From NCBI RefSeq assembly GCF_003259375.1, contig NZ_QLLN01000002.1:434001-498000 (forward strand): a DNA stretch of 64,000 nt, in the 5' to 3' direction. A model generated the notes under the pieces. It worked only from the letters and a program-made list of their open reading frames with translations. It searched no databases and was not told the origin of the DNA. A program made the translations under genes and the position numbers. Of this stretch, positions 34,958-41,393 are shown piece after piece (the first letter of the stretch is position 1; each line of letters starts with the position of its first letter). The stretch comes from Arenibacter echinorum. Lineage in GTDB: Bacteria; Bacteroidota; Bacteroidia; Flavobacteriales; Flavobacteriaceae.

Positions 34958-36223
34958 TCAGTTATTGTAATAGCTTCCTTTAGTAATTTCGTATTGAATT
35001 TTGTGCAATAGCAATTGTGTTTCGTGTAGATTTAAATTGCTTTTTGCCTCATATAAATTTGTGAATTCGGTAATATAGGCCGATGCTGTAATTACACCGT
35101 TGTTCAATTGGGATTCCGCTGTTTTTAGGATATCTTCCCGTAGTACTATAATCTCCCTATCGGTGAAAATCAAGGCATCGATCTTATCAATTTCAGACTT
35201 GAGTTTTACCAATTCCAAATTGTTGTTCAGTTCAAAAGTTTCTTTTTGGGTATCTATTATTTCCTTGTTGATTTCAAGGGATTGTTTCTCGGTCCTGGTC
35301 TTGTTCCAGTCAAAGATGTTCAGATTCAATTTTAAACCTGCCATATAGAAGGTTTTAAAAGAATTGTCCAACATATTCAGCCCCGGATTGCCATAACCCC
35401 CTTGGGCAAAAGCATTGATTTTTGGGAGATTGGTCTTTGAAATTAGTTTGGAGGAAAAATCTATCTGTTCCTTTTGAAGGTCGAAAAGCTGAATTTCTGG
35501 TCGCTCGGATTGGGTTTCCGACATAAAAACGGCAGGTCTTTCAAGGTTTACATTGGACGATAATTCCATGCCAATAAGTAAGGACAAGCGTTGTACCAAC
35601 TCCAATTTATTGTACCTCAACTCCGTGAACTGCTGTCTTAGTTTTAGGAGTTCCGCTTCCAGTGTTTTTTCAGAAGACCCCAACAAAGTCCCATATTTTA
35701 CGCCGGCCTTAACATCTTCTAAACGAGCCTTTAATTGCTCTTCCTTGGCTTGGAGCAATGCCTGGTTCTCCTGAAGCAATAAGACCGATAAGTAGATGGA
35801 ATTGACCTGGCTTTTTAATCCGTAGAGGCTCACTTCCAACTGCTGTTGGTTTACCTTTGAGGCTGCCTCCTTCACCTTGGATGAAGCATTGATCAAACCT
35901 CCGTTATAAATCATTTGGTTTACATCCAAGGTGGCGCGATATTGGTCCTTATTGGGAGGTTCTAAGGTTACATTCGGAAGCTCGATCGGCAAACTTGTTA
36001 CATCGGACTGGTACGTGGCCTGAGCGTTCAGGTCCATTTTGGGCAAATACCCCGTTCTTAAGGCTTCAATATCCAATTGTACCTGGTTTTCCAATAATCC
36101 GGTTTGTTTGGCCAATGGGTAATTATCCGTAACAAGTTCAAAACACTCTTCCAACCTTAGGGTTTGCTGGGCCAAGGCGCCAAGTGGTATAGTGAAAATT
36201 AATATTAAAAAAAGTCTTTTCAT
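34958..36223 (-). CDS. TolC-family outer-membrane channel (ABC operon)
   Basis: A 421-residue outer-membrane factor with signal peptide (MKRLFLILIFTIPLGALAQ), opening with LRLEECFELVTDNYPLAKQTGLL, a standard OMF start. Two coiled-coil repeats follow; the second ends with the QLNNGVITASAYITEFTNLYEAKSNL segment typical of the family. It is the second gene after tetR in an operon encoding an entire three-membrane-layer ABC exporter and is unrelated in detail to the channel of the RND system. Confidence 0.9.
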   Translation of the reverse strand: MKRLFLILIFTIPLGALAQQTLRLEECFELVTDNYPLAKQTGLLENQVQLDIEALRTGYLPKMDLNAQATYQSDVTSLPIELPNVTLEPPNKDQYRATLDVNQMIYNGGLINASSKVKEAASKVNQQQLEVSLYGLKSQVNSIYLSVLLLQENQALLQAKEEQLKARLEDVKAGVKYGTLLGSSEKTLEAELLKLRQQFTELRYNKLELVQRLSLLIGMELSSNVNLERPAVFMSETQSERPEIQLFDLQKEQIDFSSKLISKTNLPKINAFAQGGYGNPGLNMLDNSFKTFYMAGLKLNLNIFDWNKTRTEKQSLEINKEIIDTQKETFELNNNLELVKLKSEIDKIDALIFTDREIIVLREDILKTAESQLNNGVITASAYITEFTNLYEAKSNLNLHETQLLLHKIQYEITKGSYYNN

Positions 36224-36336
36224 GTGTATTTATTTATTGATTTTTAGTGGTCACACTAGCCCGACAAAGTCATTCTGGTGGGTGCAACATCCAAATAATC
36301 ATTTTCCCCGTGTGTTTTAAACTAAGCAAGTATGTT

Positions 36337-36939
36337 TCATTTTTTAATAGAATTAATTAAAAGCTCTGGAATCAAAATTTTGCGTTCCTCCATCATGGAT
36401 TTAAATTTTCTTTCATCCAAGTTCAATATTCCACAGACCAGGCCAGTCCCTACAAAGGAAAACGCGGTCAAGGAAAAAAGGTTTAGCAACAATTGTTTAG
36501 GGTCTATGGGCTTTAAAATTCCCATCTCAATTTCCTCCGCTATTTGCTTCTTAAAGCGGAAAGGGTTGGGTGCGATTTCGGAGCCAAAAAATAAATCCGC
36601 AAACTCCGGATTGTTATTTATTTCCTGAATAAGAAAGTTGGGGAGGTATGGATTCTCCATGACAAAGGAAATATAGCTATCTGTAAATTCAGTTATTTTT
36701 TCAAAAACGCTTTTATCGGAATTAAAGACCTGGTTGATATGGGGAGCAAACTTTTCAAAGGCCTGCCTAAATACCGCCTCGAACAATTTTTGCTTACTCT
36801 TGTAATAGTAGTGCAGCATGGCCTTGTTAATTTTTGCCTCATCCGCAATCTCCTGCATACGGGCTCCTGCCATACCTTTCTTTTGGAAGACGCTTATGGC
36901 CGCCTTTAATATGTTTTCTTCTGTGCTCTGATCTTTCAT
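36337..36939 (-). CDS. TetR-family transcriptional repressor
   Basis: A 200-residue regulator with an N-terminal helix-turn-helix (ILKAAISVFQKKGMAGARMQEIADEAKINKAMLHYYYKSKQKLFEAVF) and a C-terminal ligand domain like AcrR/TetR members. It heads the exporter operon and probably represses it. Two adjoining palindromic 12-mers lie between its own ATG and its -7 box (see separate entry). The inducer is presumably the exported compound. Confidence in the family is high; target genes are inferred from position. Confidence 0.92.
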   Translation of the reverse strand: MKDQSTEENILKAAISVFQKKGMAGARMQEIADEAKINKAMLHYYYKSKQKLFEAVFRQAFEKFAPHINQVFNSDKSVFEKITEFTDSYISFVMENPYLPNFLIQEINNNPEFADLFFGSEIAPNPFRFKKQIAEEIEMGILKPIDPKQLLLNLFSLTAFSFVGTGLVCGILNLDERKFKSMMEERKILIPELLINSIKK

Positions 36940-36940
36940 T

Positions 36941-36965
36941 AACTAAATAGTTTAACTAAATGGTT
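36941..36965. promoter_or_regulatory. Candidate TetR operator (two AACTAAATRGTT boxes)
   Basis: AACTAAATAGTT and AACTAAATGGTT stand one base apart, beginning two bases upstream of the tetR ATG. The first is a palindrome with arms AACTA/TAGTT. They overlap the expected transcription start, a classic place for an autoregulating TetR repressor. Confidence 0.65.
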
Positions 36966-36967
36966 AA

Positions 36968-36975
36968 CAAATGTA
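36968..36975 (-). promoter_or_regulatory. -7 box TACATTTG of the tetR/ABC operon
   Basis: An exact TAnnTTTG box when read on the minus strand, immediately upstream of the palindromic boxes. A TTTTTG word lies 15 bases further upstream (36991-36996 on the plus strand as CAAAAA), the same spacing as in the susC promoter candidate. Confidence 0.55.
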
Positions 36976-37216
36976 CAAATTTTTTTAATTCAAAAAGGAC
37001 AATGACAATATTTCTTTGTTATTTAGTTTAATTACAACCATTTATAAAATATATTTTGGGATATGGTGAGGGCTATATAAGAAACAAATTCTATACATTA
37101 AATGCTCTAAAATTCTTATTTCTTCCTAAATATCACTACACCCGATATCGAAATTAGGTACATTTTCTGCTCAAGGCAATAAGGACTTTCAACCTATATA
37201 AGGCCAAAAAAAATAT

Positions 37217-38245
37217 CTACTTATTTTTGTCAAAAACCACACTCCATATTCCACGGACCTCATTTACATTATAGCCAACGGCCTTATCTTCCGGGTATAA
37301 TTTACTTAAAGTGGCCAGAGTAGAAGGCTTGACCTGTTCGTTGGGTTTCCCATGGCATTGGAGGCACATGGCGTTTGTAGTTATAGGATAATATACCGTT
37401 ACTTCTTCATTACCAGGAACTACTAAAGGATCCACTTCGATACCCGCGGCGACCTGCTCTTTAAAAGTAGCGATATATCCCAATTCCGCTTTGTTGGCCT
37501 TATTAAGTGGGTTTCTAGGTTTATCGGATACCCTTTTAATCTGGGCATTGTTCATAACAGAAATACTATCTGTTAATTCTATGGCCCGGAGGTTACAGAA
37601 TTCTACCGCTCCATCCGTACCTTTTTCCTGTATGGCCTTCATTAGATTTTTCCCCAGTGCTGCTTTTGTGGCCAAGGCATAACCCAGACCTATATCCCCA
37701 TAATCCGCTTGTACTCTATGTTTGGAACCTGGGCCCATTCCATTTCCCATACCTTTACCCATTCCCTTTCCTTTGCCCATTCTTCTACCATGCTCCCTCT
37801 GAAAATGTTCATCGAACCATTCAGGTTGTGCAATTTCATAGTCATACATGTATTCGGCAATCAGGTTAATGGTTTCTTCGGGATAGGGTTGATAGGGCAT
37901 TATCCCAAACCGACTAAGTGCACCGGGCATTTTGGATTTTTCCTCCTGTGGATCATTGATCCAACCCACAATAGCTTTTGTGAATTGTTCCTTGGTAGTT
38001 GTTGAATCTATATAGTGCTTCTTAATGGCTACCATGGGAGGGGCAATCATGCTGACCTCTGATGCCTTTGGATTATGACATAAATAGCACTCAGTCTCAA
38101 TAATCTTTTTACCGGGATGTATCTTTACCTGATCAGCCGATGAGCTTTCTGCAGTGGTTTCTAATGGTTTAGATTCCGCCTTTTTAGCCTCCTTACAGCT
38201 AACCAAGGTGATTAAAAGGATTGTCAAGAAAGATAGATTCTTCAT
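37217..38245 (-). CDS. Dihaem lipoprotein: cytochrome c domain fused to DUF3365
   Basis: A 342-residue lipoprotein (lipobox TLVSC, Cys17). Residues 50-140 form a class I cytochrome c domain with haem motif CYLCH (53-57) and likely Met ligand near SKMPGALSRFGIMPYQP. A linker (RRMGKGKGMGKGMGNG...) of Met/Gly/Lys repeats joins it to a DUF3365 (Tll0287-like) sensor/haem domain with GTDGAVEFCNLRAIELTDSIS and a second haem motif CLQCHG. It should shuttle electrons in the periplasm or sense redox state or metal. It is the last gene after rhodanese and the HMA protein on the same strand. The Met-rich linker could bind copper(I), which is inference. Confidence 0.85.
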   Translation of the reverse strand: MKNLSFLTILLITLVSCKEAKKAESKPLETTAESSSADQVKIHPGKKIIETECYLCHNPKASEVSMIAPPMVAIKKHYIDSTTTKEQFTKAIVGWINDPQEEKSKMPGALSRFGIMPYQPYPEETINLIAEYMYDYEIAQPEWFDEHFQREHGRRMGKGKGMGKGMGNGMGPGSKHRVQADYGDIGLGYALATKAALGKNLMKAIQEKGTDGAVEFCNLRAIELTDSISVMNNAQIKRVSDKPRNPLNKANKAELGYIATFKEQVAAGIEVDPLVVPGNEEVTVYYPITTNAMCLQCHGKPNEQVKPSTLATLSKLYPEDKAVGYNVNEVRGIWSVVFDKNK

Positions 38246-38266
38246 AAAGCTAATTTTTTTTTGGAT

Positions 38267-38539
38267 TTATTCCTTTATCATCCTTCCAGCCGCACAGCTA
38301 AGAAAGGATTTGGCCTTATCTCCCAAGCCGTTTTTGGCATCCACTGTAGGATAGCCCAAAGCTTTAAGGGTATCCCTTAACCTTTGTGTGGCCGTAACGT
38401 TGTTCGATTCAAAAGATACCGTTCCCGAATTTACATCAACCATAACCTCCGAGATATTCTCCAATTCCGATATTTTGGTGGTAATTGTTTTAGCACAACC
38501 CCCACATTTTATATTTTGAACACTGAGTGCTAATTTCAT
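38267..38539 (-). CDS. Heavy-metal-associated (HMA) domain protein
   Basis: A 90-residue soluble protein with a ferredoxin-like HMA domain: LSVQNIKCGGCAKTITTKI places Cys12 and Cys15 in a CxxC metal site, and LKALGYPTVDA closes the fold. Such proteins chaperone copper or other soft metals. Unusually it continues for about 20 residues with a further Cys (KSFLSCAAGRMIKE). It stands between the rhodanese and dihaem cytochrome genes with short spacers, suggesting a metal/sulfur/redox module. Confidence 0.88.
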   Translation of the reverse strand: MKLALSVQNIKCGGCAKTITTKISELENISEVMVDVNSGTVSFESNNVTATQRLRDTLKALGYPTVDAKNGLGDKAKSFLSCAAGRMIKE

Positions 38540-38584
38540 AGGGTTAATTTAAGCTAAATTGATAAATTATTGTTAGCAAGGATA

Positions 38585-38929
38585 TTATCTCCAAGACATG
38601 TAGCCACCCCTCAGGTCAACTACTTTTTCAAATCCCATACCTATCAATTTATGCGCCGCTCTCTGGCTCCTTGCACCAGAACGACAATACAGGTACACAG
38701 GCTTATCCTTGGACAATTTCTCACAATATCTTTCAAAGCCTGCGGCATTGAAAAAGTCGACATTTACAGCATTTTTTATGTGCCCACTGCCGTATTCATT
38801 AGGCGTCCGAACATCTATAAGTTGAACTTTTTTACCCGCTATGGCGGCTGAAAAGTCAGCCTGATTCAAAATTTCAATTTTATCCGATTTCTCTTTGCTT
38901 GTTCCGAAAAGTGTACTAAAAATAGACAT
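38585..38929 (-). CDS. Single-domain rhodanese
   Basis: A 114-residue sulfurtransferase domain. LIDVRTPNEYGSGHIKNAVNVDF and the active-site loop YCRSGARSQRA with Cys82 are canonical; the protein can carry persulfide sulfur. No signal peptide is evident, so it is probably cytoplasmic. It is first in the unit with the HMA and dihaem cytochrome genes. An operator-like palindrome lies about 135 bases upstream, and a terminator-like hairpin stands between that site and the start codon, so expression may depend on read-through. Confidence 0.9.
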   Translation of the reverse strand: MSIFSTLFGTSKEKSDKIEILNQADFSAAIAGKKVQLIDVRTPNEYGSGHIKNAVNVDFFNAAGFERYCEKLSKDKPVYLYCRSGARSQRAAHKLIGMGFEKVVDLRGGYMSWR

Positions 38930-38965
38930 ATTATTTCTTTTTTGAGTTAATTTATGATACTTGTT

Positions 38966-39006
38966 TAAAAAAGGAAACCGTCACCTTTTACAATGACCGT
39001 TTCCTT
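38966..39006 (-). terminator. Terminator-like hairpin in the rhodanese leader
   Basis: Arms of 13 bases (AAGGAAACCGTCA and TGACCGTTTCCTT, one mismatch) with a 10-base loop. On the minus strand the hairpin is followed by TTTTTAAAC, so it reads as a terminator toward the rhodanese gene 37 bases on. No complete gene lies upstream for it to end, so it may be an attenuator or the 3' end of a small RNA. Confidence 0.6.
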
Positions 39007-39033
39007 ATACAACCAACCAAAACATTTATAGTG

Positions 39034-39041
39034 TAAAGATA
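39034..39041 (-). promoter_or_regulatory. Near-match -7 box TATCTTTA of the rhodanese unit
   Basis: Matches TAnnTTTG at all but the last base when read on the minus strand. Its centre is 33 bases from the centre of the palindrome upstream, exactly as in the RND efflux promoter. Confidence 0.4.
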
Positions 39042-39060
39042 GACCAGGCTTTTGTTGTCC

Positions 39061-39080
39061 ACAGCAACTTTTGTTACACT
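39061..39080. promoter_or_regulatory. Operator-like palindrome, Crp/Fnr type (site E)
   Basis: ACA-GCAAC-TTTT-GTTAC-ACT, upstream of the rhodanese/HMA/dihaem cytochrome unit on the minus strand. Confidence 0.58.
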
Positions 39081-39260
39081 ACGCCTTTTTACCGAAAAAA
39101 GTTTTGCTCTTACAAACAGTTAACTTCCAGAGAATTTAAAAGCAAGTAATGCCACCAGTAAACAGCAAAGTGATGTACAAAGTAAACTCCAAATAGGAGT
39201 CCCTATTCGTTTTATTCCCCAATCCTATCAGTAAAAGATGAACACTTTACAATAGCGATA

Positions 39261-39294
39261 TAATATATATTACTTAATATGCATTATATATTAA
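39261..39294. promoter_or_regulatory. AT-rich palindromes upstream of the glycan gene run
   Basis: TAATATATATTA (39261-39272) is a perfect 12-bp palindrome, followed by TTAATAT-N7-ATATTAA (39274-39294). They lie about 120-150 bases before the first rightward gene and could be a repressor site, though AT-rich palindromes are common by chance. Confidence 0.3.
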
Positions 39295-39412
39295 CCCCAA
39301 CTAATATTTAATTGGTTTTATTGATTAAAATGAGTTAATATTATTGCATTAATGAAATAAAGGAAGAATCATTTCGACGAAAAATTTAAACGCACACAAA
39401 TAGGAACTAGCC

Positions 39413-40633
39413 ATGTTTAAATATTGTTTATTGCCTTTGGTTTCGGTTTTCACTTTTATAAACCATGGCCTGCTTGCCCAAAAAGTAAATGAATTCCCAA
39501 AGAAAACAGACCCCTTATACAAAAAGGTGGAAATGTTTGACCGCTTGATGCTTGGAAACCATTGGAACGAAGGAGCCATAATGCAACACGTCATTTTTCC
39601 TCCTGCGGGACTGGAACAACCAATAGTTGGTTCCCAGGCCGATTGTCTTGATCCCACTTCCGAAATGCTGGCCGCCTACTCCCATAAGTACGCTATTACA
39701 GGAGACCCAAAGGACAGGAAAATAGCCAATGACATCTTCGAGGCTATATTAAAACTGGAAAAAGTTACAGGCGTTGAAGGATTGGTGGCACGGAGTTTCA
39801 ATAGGACCAACGAACCCCTTTGGCACGAAGAAGTCTTTTGGTACCATGAATGGCACCAATCCTCCTCCATGCCTGGTTACCGCTGGCTGGGCGATTTAAG
39901 CGCCGATAAGTTTACTTCCATATTTTACGGTGTGGGAACTTTCTGGGAACTATGTGCAGATGCGGAATACAAGGATAAAGCAGCAGGCCTCCTCGACCGA
40001 TTTATAGGAAGGGTGGTGGACAATAATTTTAAACTTACGGATCTGGACGGAAAAATGACCTTGTGGGGCAACTTCTGCCCTAACCTTCCGCACCAAGAAC
40101 TCAATTCATTGGAAATGTTGGCCGCCCTTAAAGTAACACATCACATTACAGGCAAGGAACGGTACAATGCCGCCTACCACATGCTTATAGACCGCTATCA
40201 TTATGACGACCACCAAATTAATTCCAAAATACTATTCCCCAAAGAATGGCGGAATGTGGGGGACGACTATCACGCAGCCCGTTCCCTTTATATGATTATT
40301 CGCCTAGAGGACGACCCCAACTTACTAAACAAATACCGTATGAATTTAAACAGACATTGGTACGATTGGAAGGATATTGAGTTTACATGGGAAAGCAATA
40401 TTTGGTTTTTGATGGTCTATAAAGTACTTACAGGAGAGGACATTTTTACCGAAGAGAAAAAGCAGGGCATTAAAGACATGTGGGGATTTGAACGCAATAC
40501 CAAGGAATTTAAAATTCCCCAAAAAGATGGCAGTTTTAAAATGGTACGTTCCGAGGAAGAACGCACCGCCGCTGCCATGATCAGAAATTATTGGTTTGGT
40601 AGGTATTACGGTATTATTGATGAAAAATGGTAA
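39413..40633 (+). CDS. Exported alpha/alpha-barrel-like protein, unknown family
   Basis: A 406-residue protein with a signal peptide (MFKYCLLPLVSVFTFINHGLLAQ). The body alternates helices with Trp/His/Asp-rich loops: LDPTSEMLAAYSHKYAITGDPKDRKIANDIFEAI, EEVFWYHEWHQSSSMPGYRWLGDLSADKFTSIFYGVGTFWEL and NLPHQELNSLEMLAALKVTHHITG. This is the look of an (alpha/alpha)6 toroid as in GH88, GH105 or alginate/heparin-type lyases, but I do not recognise the family. WYHEWHQSSSMPGYRWLGDLSADK is a candidate active-site cluster. It begins the rightward run ahead of the FGE-like and lipoprotein genes. Confidence 0.72.
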   Translation: MFKYCLLPLVSVFTFINHGLLAQKVNEFPKKTDPLYKKVEMFDRLMLGNHWNEGAIMQHVIFPPAGLEQPIVGSQADCLDPTSEMLAAYSHKYAITGDPKDRKIANDIFEAILKLEKVTGVEGLVARSFNRTNEPLWHEEVFWYHEWHQSSSMPGYRWLGDLSADKFTSIFYGVGTFWELCADAEYKDKAAGLLDRFIGRVVDNNFKLTDLDGKMTLWGNFCPNLPHQELNSLEMLAALKVTHHITGKERYNAAYHMLIDRYHYDDHQINSKILFPKEWRNVGDDYHAARSLYMIIRLEDDPNLLNKYRMNLNRHWYDWKDIEFTWESNIWFLMVYKVLTGEDIFTEEKKQGIKDMWGFERNTKEFKIPQKDGSFKMVRSEEERTAAAMIRNYWFGRYYGIIDEKW

Positions 40634-40653
40634 TCACAAATAATAGGAAGCGT

Positions 40654-41349
40654 ATGAAATCTTGTTTAACACTTCTCACTTTTTTAGTACATATACTTTT
40701 TGTAGTAGGGCAAGAAAAGCCTACTCCTCCCGAGGGAATGGTTTTTGTTCCTGCCGGTGAATTCATTATGGGCAGCGTCTATGGCGACCCGGATGAAGGG
40801 CCTCAGCAAATTGCAAGTACAAAGGCGTTCTTTATAGACAAATATGAAGTTAGCAATACGGAATTTGCCAAATTTGACCCCACTTTTAAATTCCCCCCAG
40901 AAAAAAAGAACAATGCAGCAATAGTGACCTGGTCCAAAGCGGACGCCTATGCTAAATGGGCAGGCAAACGTTTGCCTACGGAAAAAGAATGGGAAAAAGC
41001 GGCGAGGGGTATAGACGGCCGCGTATTTCCATGGGGAGATACCTATGACAACACCTACGTTGTTTGGGACCAAAAAGAGACTCGTGGAACTTCCATAGCC
41101 AAACCTGCAAGTCCGTACGGTTGCTATGATATGGCCGGGAGTGTGTGGGAATGGACATCGGACTGGTATAAACCCTACCCTGGCAATACAGTACCTATGG
41201 AACAATATGGCGAAACCTACAAAGTAATGCGAGGCGGATCCAATTTTAACAACCACTCCTTTATTCGTACCTCACAGCGCTATTATGTGTTACCGGAAAA
41301 AATACACGTATATCCAGTTGGAATACGATGTGTAAAGGACATAGATTAA
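40654..41349 (+). CDS. FGE-like (SUMF1-fold) protein lacking the catalytic cysteines
   Basis: A 231-residue exported protein (start MKSCLTLLTFLVHILFVVGQ; an earlier ATG overlaps the previous gene and would precede the signal). It has the sulfatase-modifying-factor fold: PEGMVFVPAGEFIMGS, FFIDKYEVSNTEFAKF, WAGKRLPTEKEWEKAARG, YGCYDMAGSVWEWTSDWY, VMRGGSNFNN and PVGIRC. True formylglycine-generating enzymes have an S-x-x-C-x4-C copper site after RGGS; here that stretch reads NHSFIRTSQRYY with no Cys. It should therefore not mature sulfatases. It may be a binding or hydroxylase-like relative acting in the periplasm, possibly as a partner of the alpha/alpha protein just upstream. Confidence 0.85.
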   Translation: MKSCLTLLTFLVHILFVVGQEKPTPPEGMVFVPAGEFIMGSVYGDPDEGPQQIASTKAFFIDKYEVSNTEFAKFDPTFKFPPEKKNNAAIVTWSKADAYAKWAGKRLPTEKEWEKAARGIDGRVFPWGDTYDNTYVVWDQKETRGTSIAKPASPYGCYDMAGSVWEWTSDWYKPYPGNTVPMEQYGETYKVMRGGSNFNNHSFIRTSQRYYVLPEKIHVYPVGIRCVKDID

Positions 41350-41393
41350 AACAACGCTCTCAAAAAACAGTATTATAAAAAATGTCTAACAAG

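Larger units (their letters stand above)
38930..39412. other. Intergenic region between rhodanese and the 39.4-kb glycan genes
   Basis: About 480 bases with no convincing gene. From left to right: a terminator-like hairpin reading toward the rhodanese gene, a possible -7 box and an operator-like palindrome (separate entries). On the minus strand at 39120-39224 there is a short open stretch with a hydrophobic, Cys-rich translation but no start codon. Near 39261-39294 are AT-rich palindromes close to the rightward genes. Confidence 0.6.

Noticed and set aside
37217..38245. Frameshift suspected at the low-complexity MGKG linker
   Set aside because: Both haem domains are in one uninterrupted frame and each is complete.
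39120..39224. Hydrophobic, Cys-rich short frame on the minus strand
   Set aside because: No start codon before upstream stops; could be a remnant but cannot be supported as a gene.
40684..41256. Open frame antisense to the FGE-like gene
   Set aside because: The sense frame has signal peptide and full family motifs; the antisense translation has none.
40654..41349. Calling this protein the sulfatase maturase
   Set aside because: The two catalytic cysteines after RGGS are missing, and the protein is exported.
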